Shown here: piece after piece, positions 8,140 through 18,140 of the stretch
Position numbering within the stretch: position 1 is the first letter of the stretch
How the letters are laid out: every line of letters begins with the position of its first letter
Assembly: GCF_035599575.1 (NCBI RefSeq)
Contig: NZ_CP141179.1
Coordinates: 3,943,001-4,007,000, forward strand
DNA: 64,000 nucleotides
Reading direction: 5' to 3'
Source: Roseovarius sp. Pro17
Lineage (GTDB): Bacteria > Pseudomonadota > Alphaproteobacteria > Rhodobacterales > Rhodobacteraceae
Notes under the pieces: model-generated
What the model was told of the DNA's origin: nothing
Database searches by the model: none
What the model saw: the letters and a program-made list of their open reading frames with translations, nothing else
Position numbers and translations under genes: made by a program

Positions 8140-8457
8140 GGCGTTGCGCGCAAAACCTGAGATATGGGTTTTTGCGAAACACATACTAACTCGATTTTGC
8201 TCTCGGCGTTTCAGGTCATGCCTGCCTCAGGTTTGATATGGAGCGCTTTGATCACTTAACCAATTGGTTGAATAAGTCCCGGCCGCCGAATTCCCGACAG
8301 ATAGCCCGTCATGGCGCCATCGGCGGTTTCACCGTTCTTAAAATACTCAATCCAAACAGCATCTTGCGCGCGCCCTGATCTCTGCCAAGCCGCGCTTGAC
8401 TCACGCGCCCCTGCCGCATAGCAATGCGCAACCGTCCGCACCCAAAGGGCCAGCCTC
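8140..8457. other. usp-atpI intergenic region with hairpin and palindrome
   Basis: No gene is visible in these 318 bases. A stem CGCAAAACC/GGTTTTTGCG at 8149-8175, just after the usp stop, may be its terminator. A perfect 12-bp palindrome AACCAATTGGTT lies at 8258-8269 and could be a regulator site. The last 60 bases hold the candidate atp promoter. Confidence 0.45.
8396..8424 (+). promoter_or_regulatory. candidate promoter of the F0 ATP synthase operon
   Basis: TTGACT (8396-8401) and TAGCAA (8419-8424) are separated by 17 bases, 33 bases before the atpI GTG. The -35 box is strong and the -10 box is weak, as is common in alphaproteobacteria. Confidence 0.4.
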
Positions 8458-8820
8458 GTGACAGACCCCGATCATCGCACCAGACTTCGCGATCTCGAGG
8501 CAAAGATCGACGCGCACAAGGCCACCAAAGTGGTCAAGCCGCACACGGACGAGCATTATTCGCAGGCCAATCTGGCATGGCGCATGGTGATAGAATTAGT
8601 CGCCGGTCTGCTGATCGGCTTTGGCATCGGATACGGGCTGGATCGCCTCTTGGGCACGCTGCCCATATTCCTGGTGCTCTTTACATTGCTGGGCCTCGCG
8701 GCAGGGATCAAGGTGATGATCCGCAGCGCTGAGGAAATTCAGCAAAAGCAGATGGCCGAGGAGGCCAAAGACCAGCCGGCCGAAGCAGGCCGAGACGAGA
8801 GGGCAAAAGATGGCGACTGA
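8458..8820 (+). CDS. atpI: ATP synthase protein I (AtpI/AtpZ type)
   Basis: A 120-residue protein with a charged N-terminus, two transmembrane helices (about 42-62 and 68-88: [18 protein letters not shown] and [16 protein letters not shown]) and an acidic Gln/Glu/Lys-rich tail. This is the AtpI/AtpZ family, thought to aid c-ring assembly or ion supply. The start is GTG, with AAAGGG upstream. Its end overlaps the atpB start by 11 bases, so the genes are translationally linked. Confidence 0.9.
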   Translation: MTDPDHRTRLRDLEAKIDAHKATKVVKPHTDEHYSQANLAWRMVIELVAGLLIGFGIGYGLDRLLGTLPIFLVLFTLLGLAAGIKVMIRSAEEIQQKQMAEEAKDQPAEAGRDERAKDGD

Positions 8821-9598
8821 GACTAATGGGGCCGCAGAAGAGACCACCGGGTTGGTTTTCCACCCGATGGACCAGTTCATCATCAAGCCGCTTTTCGGCG
8901 AAGGCGATGTCGGCATCTTTACCGTGACGAACATCACCCTCTGGATGGCGATCACCGTACTCGCGACCATCGCGCTGCTGGTCCTTGGCTCGTCCAGCCG
9001 CTCGACGATCCCCACGCGGATGCAGTCGATTGCTGAATTGTGCTACGGCTTTATCCGCAAAATGGTCGAGGACGTCGCAGGCCGCGATGCGCTGCCCTAT
9101 TTCCCTTATATCATGACGATCTTCATGTTCGTCGTGATGGCGAACTTCGTCGGCCTTTTGCCGGGCGCCTTCACCTCGACCAGCCATATCGGCGTCACTG
9201 CCGTGCTGGCCTTGCTCGTCTTTTTCTCGGTCACCATCATTGGCTTTGTCAAACATGGCGCGGGTTTCCTCGGTCTTTTCTGGATCAACGCCGCGCCGCT
9301 GCCACTGCGGCCAATCCTCGCCCTGATTGAGGTCATTTCCTACTTCGTGCGCCCCGTCAGCCACTCCATTCGTCTGGCGGGCAACATGATGGCCGGCCAC
9401 GCGGTGATGAAGGTCTTTGCGGCCTTTGCCCCCATGATCATTATCTCGACCGGTATCGGCCTTGCGGTCACTCCGCTGTCGATCCTCGCGATTTCGGCGA
9501 TCTATGCGCTGGAAATCCTCGTGGCCTTCATTCAGGCCTACGTCTTTACCATTCTCACCTGCGTTTATCTCAAGGATGCGCTGCACCCGGCGCACTGA
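8810..9598 (+). CDS. atpB: F0 ATP synthase subunit a
   Basis: Subunit a provides the proton half-channels against the c-ring. The 262-residue membrane protein contains the conserved block [14 protein letters not shown], in which Arg188 is the essential stator arginine, plus the C-terminal helix [20 protein letters not shown] with its conserved Gln. It is second in the F0 operon; the F1 genes are elsewhere, as usual in this family. Confidence 0.97.
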   Translation: MATETNGAAEETTGLVFHPMDQFIIKPLFGEGDVGIFTVTNITLWMAITVLATIALLVLGSSSRSTIPTRMQSIAELCYGFIRKMVEDVAGRDALPYFPYIMTIFMFVVMANFVGLLPGAFTSTSHIGVTAVLALLVFFSVTIIGFVKHGAGFLGLFWINAAPLPLRPILALIEVISYFVRPVSHSIRLAGNMMAGHAVMKVFAAFAPMIIISTGIGLAVTPLSILAISAIYALEILVAFIQAYVFTILTCVYLKDALHPAH

Positions 9599-9679
9599 TC
9601 CGCAGACGGAAACAACGGCAGAACGACCTGCCACACGAACGAGCAACATAACGCAAATTCCACTGTAAGGAGACATCTC

Positions 9680-9916
9680 ATGGAAGGCGATATCGCAACA
9701 ATGGGCGCATATATCGGCGCAGGTCTGGCAAGTGTCGGCATGGGCGGCGCAGCCGTCGGTGTGGGTAACGTTGTCGGCAATTTCCTGTCCGGCGCCCTGC
9801 GCAACCCCTCGGCCGCTGCTGGCCAGACGGCCACGATGTTTATCGGCATCGCATTCGCCGAAGCGCTAGGGATCTTCTCGTTCCTCGTCGCACTTCTGCT
9901 GATGTTCGCCGTCTAA
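9680..9916 (+). CDS. atpE: F0 ATP synthase subunit c
   Basis: A 78-residue hairpin of two transmembrane helices. The polar loop is ALRNPSAA and the ion-binding carboxylate is the Glu of [12 protein letters not shown] in helix 2. Helix 1 ([21 protein letters not shown]) lacks the Gln of sodium-type c subunits, so a proton ring is inferred. The gene follows an 81-base gap after atpB, with TAAGGAG as a strong ribosome binding site fitting high expression of this multicopy subunit. Confidence 0.97.
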   Translation: MEGDIATMGAYIGAGLASVGMGGAAVGVGNVVGNFLSGALRNPSAAAGQTATMFIGIAFAEALGIFSFLVALLLMFAV

Positions 9917-10009
9917 GACTCGCGGTAGACTGATCCTTACGGGATGGGTGAAGGGCACTGGGCCTTTCACCCTCTCATACCGACTGGTTTCCTGAGAAAG
10001 GACGACACC

Positions 10010-10591
10010 ATGGCTACCGAAACCGCCACCGCGACGGGCGGGCATGTCAGCCCCCTCGCCCTCGAAGAGGCCGGCCAATGCGTCGACTCCGCAGGCGGGG
10101 CGATCGGCTTGCCGCAGCTTTGCCCTGAATGGATGGGCAATCAGATATTCTGGCTGTTGATCACGCTGATCGTGATCTTTTTCGTGCTAACGCGCATCGC
10201 GCTGCCGCGCATCGCAGCCGTCCTGGCCGAGCGTCAGGGCACCATAACCAATGACATTGCCGCCGCCGAAGACCTCAAGGTCAAGGCGAGCGAGGCCGAA
10301 AAGGCCTATGAAAAGGCGCTGGCCGACGCCCGCGCCGCCGCGAACGAAATCGTCGCCGAGACGAAGGCAGGCATCAAGGCCGACCTCGACGACGCCATGG
10401 CCAAGGCCGACGCGGAAATCGCGGCCAAAACCGCCGAAGGTGAAAAGGCGATAAATGAAATTCGCGCCAACGCGCTGGAGTCGGTCAAGGACGTGGCCAA
10501 GGACACGGCCCGCGAAATCGTCGCTGCCATGGGCGGGAAGGCGGATACCAAGACCGTCAACGCCGCCGTCACCTCGCAGATGAAAGGGTAA
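10010..10591 (+). CDS. atpX: F0 ATP synthase subunit b'
   Basis: One of two b-type stator subunits. The 193-residue product has a polar N-terminus, a transmembrane helix ([23 protein letters not shown], about 43-65) and a long Ala/Lys/Glu-rich coiled coil to the end. The start at 10010 is preceded by GAGAAAGGAC; a longer frame from 9944 runs through the intergenic region and is rejected. It is paired with atpF four bases downstream, as in photosynthetic and other alphaproteobacteria. Confidence 0.93.
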   Translation: MATETATATGGHVSPLALEEAGQCVDSAGGAIGLPQLCPEWMGNQIFWLLITLIVIFFVLTRIALPRIAAVLAERQGTITNDIAAAEDLKVKASEAEKAYEKALADARAAANEIVAETKAGIKADLDDAMAKADAEIAAKTAEGEKAINEIRANALESVKDVAKDTAREIVAAMGGKADTKTVNAAVTSQMKG

Positions 10592-10595
10592 CGCC

Positions 10596-11153
10596 ATGCG
10601 CATGATCGCAACCTTGATCGCCCTCACCGTTGCCAGCCCCGCACTGGCCGCGAGCGGTTCGTTCTTTTCGCTGAGCAACACGAACTTTGTCGTGACGCTT
10701 TCGTTCCTCATCTTCGTCGGCTTCCTGATTTACATGAAGGTACCTGGCAAGATTGGCGAGCTGCTGGACAAGCGTGCCGCCGGCATCAAATCCGAACTGG
10801 ACGAGGCCCGCGCCCTGCGCGAAGAGGCACAGGCCCTTCTTGCCAGCTTTGAGCGGCAGCAAAAAGACGTGCAAGAGCAGGCAGACCGCATCGTCGCACA
10901 AGCCAAGGCCGAAGCGACCTCTGCGTCCGAGCAGGCGCGCGAGGATTTGCAAAAATCCATCGCTCGCAGGTTGCAGGCCGCCGAAGACCGCATCGCCTCA
11001 GCCGAGGCTGACGCCGTGCGCGAAGTGCGTGACCGCGCCATCGCCATCGCGATTTCAGCTGCCCGCGACGTGATCGCCAAGCAGATGAACGCGACCGACG
11101 CAAACAAGCTGATCGACGACGGCATCGCAACTGTCGACGCCAAGCTGCACTGA
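10596..11153 (+). CDS. atpF: F0 ATP synthase subunit b
   Basis: The second b-type stator subunit, 185 residues. It begins with a signal-like hydrophobic stretch (MIATLIALTVASPALA) before the membrane helix (FVVTLSFLIFVGFLIYMKVP) and a long coiled coil of heptads (LDEARALREEAQALLASFER onward) that binds F1 delta. It ends the operon; a rho-independent terminator follows within 25 bases. Confidence 0.94.
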   Translation: MRMIATLIALTVASPALAASGSFFSLSNTNFVVTLSFLIFVGFLIYMKVPGKIGELLDKRAAGIKSELDEARALREEAQALLASFERQQKDVQEQADRIVAQAKAEATSASEQAREDLQKSIARRLQAAEDRIASAEADAVREVRDRAIAIAISAARDVIAKQMNATDANKLIDDGIATVDAKLH

Positions 11154-11174
11154 GCTGACTTACAGTCAATAGCG

Positions 11175-11210
11175 AAACCCGGCACCCCTAAGGGAATGCC
11201 GGGTTTTTTC
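11175..11210 (+). terminator. rho-independent terminator of the F0 operon
   Basis: AAACCCGGCA (11175-11184) pairs perfectly with TGCCGGGTTT (11197-11206) across a 12-base loop and runs into a tract of six T residues. This is a canonical terminator placed just after atpF. Confidence 0.9.
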
Positions 11211-11592
11211 GTTTCTGCCAGATGCCAAAGCCCGCCGGGATTTTTGACGGGAAAATGTATAATTACCGTCGTCGCCAGCAAACCTTGTCCCTGAAAATGA
11301 AAGGGGGCCGTTGATTCGGCCCCTCAATCACTCTGCTACGATTGTTTCGTGGTCTGCCTGTCGTTCATGATGTCTTGGCCGGTATAATCAGCTTCGCGGC
11401 AATCCAGCGTCGCGTTTCGCGATATGTGCGGCGGGATGTGCGATTCTGTCGGGGTCTCCGGACATTAGGGAAAAGTTTCTAAGAAATGGCATATTTTGAT
11501 GCTGACGCAACATATAGGCGAAAAGCTGCGAATCGGTCAATATGCCATTAGCGCAAAAAGCGCGCGAGAGTAGGCTGACTCGCTCATGGCGA
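11211..11592. other. structured non-coding stretch between atpF and folC
   Basis: No convincing gene lies here. A stem GGGGCCG/CGGCCCC occurs at 11304-11323. A perfect 11-bp inverted repeat (AATGGCATATT at 11485-11495, AATATGCCATT at 11539-11549) flanks a 43-base loop, and CTCGC/GCGAG lies at 11579-11592. The genes on both sides point inward, so this is 3' flanking DNA for both. It could hold a small RNA or part of an old mobile element. I see no tRNA or known RNA family. Confidence 0.4.
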
Positions 11593-11616
11593 GCAAAAAG
11601 CCGAATCGATTCGGTG
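11593..11616 (-). terminator. candidate folC terminator
   Basis: CCGAATCGATTCGG at 11601-11614 is a perfect 14-base palindrome. On the reverse strand it is followed by CTTTTTGC, giving a short stem with a T-run 33 bases after the folC stop. Confidence 0.5.
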
Positions 11617-11646
11617 CCTTGCCCGGGAAATTTTTTTTACGCCGCG

Positions 11647-12921
11647 TCAGCCATTTTCGCGCAACACATGCCCCGCCAAGTAGAGCGAGCCGCAAATCAG
11701 CACCCGCGCCTGCGGTGCCTCTGCCACGATCCGCGCCAATGCGGTGGCTACGTCCGGCGCGACATGCGCTGTCAGCCCGGCAGCAGTGGCAGCGGCAGCG
11801 GTGACCTCGGCAGGTAGGGTGTTGGCCTCACCTGGAATCGACACGGCCGTCAGGCTGGTCGATTGCGCGGCCAGCGGGCGTAAATAGCCGGCGATATCCT
11901 TGGTATTCAACATCCCGCAGATCAGGTGCGTGGGCCGCGCAGGCAGGCTGGCCAGATGCCGTCCCAGCGCCTCGCCTGCCGCTGCGTTGTGCCCGCCATC
12001 CAGCCACAGTTCGGCCTCGGGCGCGGAATCTGCCAGCGTGCCACTATCCAGCCGCTGCATCCGGGCAAGCCATTCAGCGCGTGTAACAGCGGCCTCGGCG
12101 GCGTCGTCGCCCATCGACAGATGGCGCAGGGTGGCCAGCGCCGCGCCTGCGTTCTCAATCTGGTGCGCGCCGGGCAGGTTCGGCAGGGGCAGGTCCAGCA
12201 GGCCGGTTTCGTCCTGATAGATCATGCGCCCATGCTCGCCGCTGACATGCCAGTTTTGGCCATGGGCCAGCAGGGGCGCATCGTTGCGGACCGCAACCTC
12301 TTCGATCACGTCCATCGCTTCGTCCGGTTGAGGGCCGACGACGCAAGGGACGCCGCGCTTGATGATGCCTGCCTTCTCGAACGCGATCTTGGCCAGGGTG
12401 TCGCCCAGATATTGTTCATGGTCGATGCTGATCGGCGTGATGATCGTAAGGGCGGGCCGGGCGATCACGTTGGTCGCGTCCAACCGCCCGCCAAGGCCGA
12501 CCTCAAGCAGAGTGTAGTCAGCAGGGCTGCGCGACATGGCTAAAAGGGCGGCGCAGGTCGTGATCTCGAAATAGGTGATGCTGTCCGCGCCATTGGCCGC
12601 ATAGCATTCGTCCAGAACGGCAGTGAGGGCATCCTCGGAAATCAGATCGCCGGCAAGGCGGATGCGTTCATGAAATCGCGCGAGGTGCGGCGAGGTGTAG
12701 GCGTGGACGCGCAGCCCCACGGCCTCTAGTCCTGCACGGATCATGGCCTGCGTGCTGCCCTTGCCATTGGTTCCGGCAATGTGGATCACCGGCGGCAGGG
12801 CGTCCTGCGGATTGCCCAATGCGTCCAGCAGGCGCCAGACGCGGTCCAACGTCAGGTCGATGATCTTGGGGTGTAGCGCCATCATCCGTTCTAGGATGAC
12901 GTCCGAACCTGTCGCGCTCAT
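11647..12921 (-). CDS. folC: folylpolyglutamate synthase / dihydrofolate synthase
   Basis: FolC adds L-glutamate to dihydropteroate and to reduced folates using ATP. The 424-residue Mur-ligase-fold protein has the P-loop GTNGKGST (50-57), [39 protein letters not shown] with the catalytic His and carbamylated-Lys region, and [10 protein letters not shown]. Its ATG overlaps the accD stop by four bases, so it is coupled to accD, an arrangement common in proteobacteria. Confidence 0.95.
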   Translation of the reverse strand: MSATGSDVILERMMALHPKIIDLTLDRVWRLLDALGNPQDALPPVIHIAGTNGKGSTQAMIRAGLEAVGLRVHAYTSPHLARFHERIRLAGDLISEDALTAVLDECYAANGADSITYFEITTCAALLAMSRSPADYTLLEVGLGGRLDATNVIARPALTIITPISIDHEQYLGDTLAKIAFEKAGIIKRGVPCVVGPQPDEAMDVIEEVAVRNDAPLLAHGQNWHVSGEHGRMIYQDETGLLDLPLPNLPGAHQIENAGAALATLRHLSMGDDAAEAAVTRAEWLARMQRLDSGTLADSAPEAELWLDGGHNAAAGEALGRHLASLPARPTHLICGMLNTKDIAGYLRPLAAQSTSLTAVSIPGEANTLPAEVTAAAATAAGLTAHVAPDVATALARIVAEAPQARVLICGSLYLAGHVLRENG

Positions 12922-13880
12922 TTCTTTGCCGGTGTCTCAGGTTTGGCCTTGGCCAACTTCTCGGGCAGATCGGGGATCTGCGGCTCATGCTCTTCCAGTG
13001 TGGGGGCGGGCAGATCGCCCGCGATAGCGGGGCTCAGGCCCAGCAGCATCCTTGTGATGGTAATCAGCTCATCACGCATGCGGGGACGGGGCGTGACGCG
13101 GTCCAGCATGCCGTGATCCAGCAGGTATTCGGCGCGCTGAAATCCTTCGGGCAGCTTTTCGCGGATCGTCTGTTCGATCACGCGCGGCCCGGCAAAGCAG
13201 ATCAGCGCGTTCGGCTCGGCGATCTGCACGTCGCCCAGCATCGCATACGAGGCAGTGACGCCACCGGTCGTGGGGTGGGTCAGCACGACGATATAGGGCA
13301 GGCCCGCCTCTTTCAGCATCTGAATGGCCACTGTCGTGCGCGGCATCTGCATCAGCGACAGGATCCCCTCCTGCATCCGCGCGCCGCCGGCGGCAGAGAA
13401 CAGGATCAGAGGTCGCTTCAGCTTTACCGCTGTCTCGGCCGCCGCAATGATCGCGTTGCCGACATACATGCCCATCGACCCGGCCATGAATGAAAAATCC
13501 TGCGCCGCAGCCACGATGGGCGTGCGCCCGATGTCGCCGGTGGCGACCAGCATCGCCTCTTTTTCGCCCGTGGCCTTTTGCGCTGCTTTCATCCGGTCGG
13601 GATAACGCTTTTGGTCGCGGAAATGCAGCGGATCGGCCTTGGGCGCAGGCACGGCGACTTCGGCAAAGATGCCACCGTCGAACAGCGACTGAAACCGTGC
13701 GCGGGGAGCGATATTCATATGATGGCCGCAAGAGGTGCAGACATTCAGGTTCTGGCTCATCTCGCGGTGAAAAAGCATCGAGCCGCACTCGTCGCATTTG
13801 GTCCACAGATTCTCGGGCATCTCGCGGCGCGAGAAGATCGAGTTGATGCGCGGACGCATGTAGTTGGTGATCCAGTTCAT
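12918..13880 (-). CDS. accD: acetyl-CoA carboxylase carboxyltransferase subunit beta
   Basis: The beta subunit transfers carboxyl from biotin to acetyl-CoA, giving malonyl-CoA for fatty acid synthesis. The 320-residue protein starts [10 protein letters not shown] and carries the zinc ribbon C29-x2-C32-x15-C48-x2-C51, then the crotonase-like domain with [14 protein letters not shown] and [16 protein letters not shown] Pro/Lys/Glu tail ends it. The start at 13880 is chosen by homology; an upstream ATG would add 44 unrelated residues. It is coupled to folC downstream. Confidence 0.96.
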   Translation of the reverse strand: MNWITNYMRPRINSIFSRREMPENLWTKCDECGSMLFHREMSQNLNVCTSCGHHMNIAPRARFQSLFDGGIFAEVAVPAPKADPLHFRDQKRYPDRMKAAQKATGEKEAMLVATGDIGRTPIVAAAQDFSFMAGSMGMYVGNAIIAAAETAVKLKRPLILFSAAGGARMQEGILSLMQMPRTTVAIQMLKEAGLPYIVVLTHPTTGGVTASYAMLGDVQIAEPNALICFAGPRVIEQTIREKLPEGFQRAEYLLDHGMLDRVTPRPRMRDELITITRMLLGLSPAIAGDLPAPTLEEHEPQIPDLPEKLAKAKPETPAKK

Positions 13881-13942
13881 GTGGCTTGCCTGCCTATCGC
13901 TAAGATTTGCCCTGAAATAAGCCCCACTGCCGGGAATTGCAA

Positions 13943-14830
13943 TCAAACGCGCAGCGCCAGACGTGCCGCCAGATACGAGCATAGCAGCACCGCGAGGTCC
14001 ATGGGCATCCATTGCAGCAAGAGCGCGGTGTCGTCCGGGCCAAACGGGTAGGTCGCCAGCGCCAGCCCGTCGAAATACCCCGCCGGGGCGACCAGCGCGA
14101 TGGCGCTGAAATTATTCACCAGATGTAGCGCGATGGCCGGGCCCAGCGTGCCACTGCGCGCCGTCAGGTCGGCGGCGGCGATGCCAAAGAGGATCGCCCA
14201 GATCACGATCAGCCAGCTGGCGTCGCCCATTGTGCCAGGCTGATAGTGCAGCATGCCAAACATCACAGCAGGAATGCCCATCCAGATGGCTGGATGGCGG
14301 AACCGCGCGGCCAGCTGGCTCTGGATATAGCCGCGAAACATCAGCTCTTCGGCGCTGGTCTGGATGATGAGGCCCGCCAGTGTCAGCGGTAGGATCGGCA
14401 ACCAATCAACGAAGGCTAGACTGGGCTGCATCGGGATTGGGTCCAGCAATTGCACCAGAGAGGCGGCGATATAAACGCCGACCATATAGAGGATTACGCG
14501 CCCCGCTTGGCCAGCCGCCAGCCCAGCCGCACCGATCAGGCTGACAAGGCTGCGCTTGTGCATCAGCGGCAGAATCGCCGCCAACGCAAGCGTCAGAAGG
14601 CCAAAGGCATAGAGATTGACCAGCGCACCGCCCGCCGTCGTCGCCTCTTCAATGCCGCGCCCGTCCTCGCCCCATGTTGATCGCGGCAGAAATGTCGTGC
14701 AAAGCCATCCATAGACCAGCGACAGCACCAAAAAGAGCGCGACGGTCAGCACGATGCCCACCAGCAGCCGCCACGGCGGGGCGGTGGCGCGGGCAGGGTC
14801 AACGAGGGGTCTGTAGGCGGGATAGCGCAT
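13943..14830 (-). CDS. CPBP family intramembrane metalloprotease
   Basis: A 295-residue polytopic membrane protein of the CAAX protease/bacteriocin-processing (Abi/CPBP) family. It has the motifs [10 protein letters not shown] (the glutamate pair and arginine of motif 1), FGMLHYQPG (motif 2 His) and [10 protein letters not shown] (motif 3 His/Asn). The family includes prenyl-protein endoproteases and bacteriocin-immunity proteins; the substrate here is unknown. It is divergent from ilvD with about 127 bases between them. Confidence 0.88.
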   Translation of the reverse strand: MRYPAYRPLVDPARATAPPWRLLVGIVLTVALFLVLSLVYGWLCTTFLPRSTWGEDGRGIEEATTAGGALVNLYAFGLLTLALAAILPLMHKRSLVSLIGAAGLAAGQAGRVILYMVGVYIAASLVQLLDPIPMQPSLAFVDWLPILPLTLAGLIIQTSAEELMFRGYIQSQLAARFRHPAIWMGIPAVMFGMLHYQPGTMGDASWLIVIWAILFGIAAADLTARSGTLGPAIALHLVNNFSAIALVAPAGYFDGLALATYPFGPDDTALLLQWMPMDLAVLLCSYLAARLALRV

Positions 14831-14957
14831 GGCGCGACGCTACCCTCGCGCGGGGCGACACGCAATCTGCCACAAGCCCCGCCGTGCTTGCGCCCTGCGA
14901 ACGGCTCGCCTATTCCAGAGGCAGCAAATATCCCAGCCCAGTTTCCGCGAGGCCCTC

Positions 14958-16715
14958 ATGACCAAGTTCGACAAATCCAAACTGCCCAGCCGCTACGTAA
15001 CAGAAGGCCCCGCCAAGGCGCCGCACCGCTCGTACATGTATGCGATGGGCCTCAGCGAAGAGGAAATTCACCAGCCTCTCGTCGGCGTCGCCACCTGCTG
15101 GAACGAGGCCGCGCCGTGCAACATCGCCCTGTCCCGTCAGGCGCAGGCGGTCAAGATGGGGGTCAAGGCGGCCTCCGGCACACCGCGCGAATTCACCACC
15201 ATCACCGTGACCGACGGCATTGCCATGGGCCACGAGGGCATGCGCAGCAGCCTCGCCAGCCGCGAGGCGATTGCCGACACGGTCGAGCTGACGATGCGCG
15301 GCCATGCCTATGACGCCATTGTCGGCCTTGCCGGGTGCGACAAATCGCTGCCGGGCATGATGATGGCGATGGTGCGGCTGAACACGCCGTCGGTGTTCAT
15401 CTATGGAGGTTCGATCCTGCCTGGCCGCGCCCCCGAGATCGACGAGATTCCAGAAGATTTTCGCAACCGCGATCTGACCGTGCAGGACATGTTCGAAGCC
15501 GTGGGTCGCCACCAGAACGGCACCATGTCCGACAAGGCGCTGGATGTGCTGGAACGTATCGCCTGCCCCAGCGCGGGCGCCTGCGGCGGCCAATTCACTG
15601 CCAACACCATGGCGTGCGTTTCCGAGGCAATCGGCCTTGCGCTGATGAACAGCTCCGGCATGCCCGCCCCCTACGAGAGCCGTGATCAATACGGCGAGGC
15701 GTCGGGTCGCGCCGTCATGAACCTGATTGAGAAAAACATCCGCGCCCGCGATGTCGTCACGCTGAAATCACTGCAAAACGCGGCCCGCGTCGTCGCCTGC
15801 ACGGGCGGATCGACCAATGCGGGCCTGCACCTGCCCGCGATTGCCCATGAGGCGGGCATCGACTTCTTTCTTGAGGACGTGTGCGACATTTTCCGCGATA
15901 CGCCCTACTTCGTCGATCTGAAACCGGGCGGTCAGTATGTGGCCAAGGACCTCTACGATGTTGGCGGCATACCCGTCGTGATGAAGGAACTGCGCAAAGC
16001 GGGCCTCATCCACGAGGATTGCATGACGGCATCGGGACGCTCCATCGGCGAAGAGCTGGAACTGATCGACCGCGAGGCCGATGGCAAGGTGATCTATTCC
16101 ATCGACGCGCCGCTCACGAAAACCGGTGGCGTGGTCGGCCTAAAGGGCAATCTGGCCCCCGAAGGTGCGATCGTAAAGGTTGCGGGCATCCCCAGCCAGC
16201 ACCAGACCTTTACCGGCCCCGCGCGCGTGTTCGAATGCGAAGAGGACGCGTTTGAGGCCGTGCAAAAGCGAGGCTATCAGGAGGGCGAGGTCATCGTCAT
16301 CCGCAACGAGGGCCCGGCAGGCGGGCCGGGCATGCGCGAAATGCTATCGACCACGGCCGCGCTCAGCGGGCAGGGGATGGGCAAGAAGGTCGCGCTGATC
16401 ACCGACGGACGGTTCTCTGGTGCGACGCGCGGATTTTGCGTTGGCCATGTCGGCCCCGAGGCGGCGTATGGCGGACCTATCGCGCTGCTCAAGGATGGCG
16501 ACATGATTTCCATCGACGCGATCAACGGCAGTATCACCGTCGATCTGACAGACGACGAACTGGCGACGCGCAAGGCCGCATGGCCTGGTCCGCGCGAGAC
16601 GATGTATGCTTCGGGCGCGCTGTGGAAATACGCGCAACTGGTGGGTGCCACCTACAAGGGCGCAGTCACGCATCCGGGAGCCGAGGCCGAGCGGCACGTC
16701 TATATGGACATCTGA
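14958..16715 (+). CDS. ilvD: dihydroxy-acid dehydratase
   Basis: IlvD dehydrates dihydroxy-isovalerate and dihydroxy-methylvalerate to the keto acids of Val, Leu and Ile. The 585-residue protein begins [17 protein letters not shown] and carries cluster cysteines in CWNEAAPCN (Cys54), GCDKSLPG (Cys127) and [11 protein letters not shown] (Cys209), with the C-terminal [20 protein letters not shown]. The start at 14958 fits homologues; a longer frame to 14829 overlaps the divergent gene's upstream region. It is a single-gene unit. Confidence 0.96.
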   Translation: MTKFDKSKLPSRYVTEGPAKAPHRSYMYAMGLSEEEIHQPLVGVATCWNEAAPCNIALSRQAQAVKMGVKAASGTPREFTTITVTDGIAMGHEGMRSSLASREAIADTVELTMRGHAYDAIVGLAGCDKSLPGMMMAMVRLNTPSVFIYGGSILPGRAPEIDEIPEDFRNRDLTVQDMFEAVGRHQNGTMSDKALDVLERIACPSAGACGGQFTANTMACVSEAIGLALMNSSGMPAPYESRDQYGEASGRAVMNLIEKNIRARDVVTLKSLQNAARVVACTGGSTNAGLHLPAIAHEAGIDFFLEDVCDIFRDTPYFVDLKPGGQYVAKDLYDVGGIPVVMKELRKAGLIHEDCMTASGRSIGEELELIDREADGKVIYSIDAPLTKTGGVVGLKGNLAPEGAIVKVAGIPSQHQTFTGPARVFECEEDAFEAVQKRGYQEGEVIVIRNEGPAGGPGMREMLSTTAALSGQGMGKKVALITDGRFSGATRGFCVGHVGPEAAYGGPIALLKDGDMISIDAINGSITVDLTDDELATRKAAWPGPRETMYASGALWKYAQLVGATYKGAVTHPGAEAERHVYMDI

Positions 16716-16790
16716 CGCCACCTGCACGTCGCGGCCCAAACGGCGCGTGCCGTCTGGAAACAGCGTGTGTTCAAATGCGTTTCCCAAGGA

Positions 16791-16820
16791 TTGTTTAGCA
16801 AAACGGCTTGATTCTATAGT
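16791..16820 (+). promoter_or_regulatory. candidate sigma-70 promoter for the two conserved unknown genes
   Basis: TTGTTT (16791-16796) and TATAGT (16815-16820) are 18 bases apart, about 55 bases before the ATG at 16876. Confidence 0.4.
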
Positions 16821-16875
16821 AGGCATTGGCGAGGCAGGATAGAAAACAACCAAATGCAGGCAGGGGCGGTGACAG

Positions 16876-17646
16876 ATGCGGGTGCGTAGTGCTTTGGTCG
16901 ACTGGATCGTGCATCGGCGCGGCGTGCGTCGATGGACCCGCGCCGCCCGTCGCGCCCCCGAAATGGCGCTGGCCGAACTGCGACGCGAGCGGGCCATGGC
17001 GCGCAACCTGCTCTATTCGCTGCATGAAATGACTGCGATCGCCGACAACCGGCTGGCCCTGCCGATGATCGGCTCGAAGGCATTTCCCAAACCTCATGGC
17101 ACAGATTGGTCCTGGCGCCCCGCGCTATGGAACCTGCCGCTGGCCAGCCCCGGCATGTCGTCGGCCCCAAGCAAAGCCAAGCTGGGCGATGAGCTGACAT
17201 TGTTTCACGATTGCGCCCGCTCTGAGCTGACATTGCGCCAGATCCGCAACACGCGCGAGGCGGACCTCGCGCCTTTCGGGCTGCGCATAGATGTATTTGC
17301 CTTCGACGGCTCGTTCCTGTCGGTGGTGCTGGACCTGCCGCACGGCGCGGTCGACGGGCTGAAAAAACACCACCTGCTACGCATGACGGCCATCGTCGAG
17401 ATGGAAAAACCTCTCGAGATTTTCGCCCGACTGAACATCAAAAACGGGCCAAATACCGAACAGATCGTGCGTGAGTTGCCGCTGAACGAGGACGAGATCG
17501 TCGTCGAATTCGATCTGGCTTATTCCAACCTCAACGAAAAGCGGATCGAGCGGGCATGGGTCGATTTGATCTTTGAAAATCCCGAGATGAGCCAGGTGAT
17601 CCTGCGCGATCTGACCTTTAGCCGCCGCCCGCGCGCCGAATTTTGA
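16876..17646 (+). CDS. conserved Rhodobacteraceae protein (DUF6478-like)
   Basis: A 256-residue soluble protein of unknown function. The N-terminus is very Arg-rich (residues 1-40, RRGVRRWTRAARRAPEM), followed by WSWRPALWNLPLASPGMSS and a beta-rich middle with LFHDCARSELTLRQIRN and SFLSVVLDLPHGAVDGL. I associate it with DUF6478, a family restricted to this group; that link is from memory. It is followed directly by a second unknown gene, with the stop overlapping a possible alternative start. Confidence 0.75.
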   Translation: MRVRSALVDWIVHRRGVRRWTRAARRAPEMALAELRRERAMARNLLYSLHEMTAIADNRLALPMIGSKAFPKPHGTDWSWRPALWNLPLASPGMSSAPSKAKLGDELTLFHDCARSELTLRQIRNTREADLAPFGLRIDVFAFDGSFLSVVLDLPHGAVDGLKKHHLLRMTAIVEMEKPLEIFARLNIKNGPNTEQIVRELPLNEDEIVVEFDLAYSNLNEKRIERAWVDLIFENPEMSQVILRDLTFSRRPRAEF

Positions 17647-17653
17647 TGGGCCC

Positions 17654-17683
17654 GAATTCTGACAACCGGAATTCTGACAGCCG
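17654..17683 (+). repeat. 15-bp tandem duplication before the second unknown gene
   Basis: GAATTCTGACAACCG (17654-17668) is followed at once by GAATTCTGACAGCCG (17669-17683), one mismatch. The unit is a multiple of three and lies just upstream of the ribosome binding site. Confidence 0.85.
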
Positions 17684-17696
17684 GAAAGGGATCGAC

Positions 17697-18074
17697 ATGA
17701 GCAATCTCACACTGACCAAGACGCGCCTGTTTGAGGGCGTCTGGGAGGGCCAGTTGACCTATGAGGGCGAGGGGAACACCCAGCCCGACATTGAGGTCAC
17801 GCATCTGGAACAGCCGATATCCGGCGTAGAGGTGGTCGAAAACGAAGAGGGCGGTTTCTGGACCCTGCGCGTACCTATCCCGGCCAACATGATAACCGAT
17901 GGTGTGCAGATTTTCCTCATCCGCGACAGGCGCGCGGATACAACGCTGGACAGTTTCGCGCTGATGTCGGGGGATGCGCTGGGCTATGATATCCGCACCG
18001 AGATGACGCTGCTGCGTGAGGAATTGGACATGCTCAAGCGCGCCTTTCGCCGCCACTGCCTCGACACCACCTGA
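17697..18074 (+). CDS. conserved hypothetical protein paired with the DUF6478-like gene
   Basis: A 125-residue protein with no signal or membrane segment: TKTRLFEGVWEGQLTYEG, then an acidic middle, IRDRRADTTLDSFALMSG and a C-terminal helix EELDMLKRAFRRHCLDTT. I do not recognise a functional family. The start at 17697 is preceded by AAAGGGA. A possible start at 17646 overlaps the upstream stop (TGATG) and would add 17 residues encoded partly by the tandem duplication. Adjacency to the DUF6478-like gene suggests a shared role. Confidence 0.75.
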   Translation: MSNLTLTKTRLFEGVWEGQLTYEGEGNTQPDIEVTHLEQPISGVEVVENEEGGFWTLRVPIPANMITDGVQIFLIRDRRADTTLDSFALMSGDALGYDIRTEMTLLREELDMLKRAFRRHCLDTT

Positions 18075-18140
18075 GCCACGGGCGCGGGATCCTTCGCGAA
18101 AAATCGTTGCCCCGAGTCCTGTTCGGCATCCTGTCCGGTA

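Noticed and set aside
8708..9676. 322-codon open frame opposite atpB
   Set aside because: Antisense to atpI/atpB, charged low-complexity product, no homology pattern.
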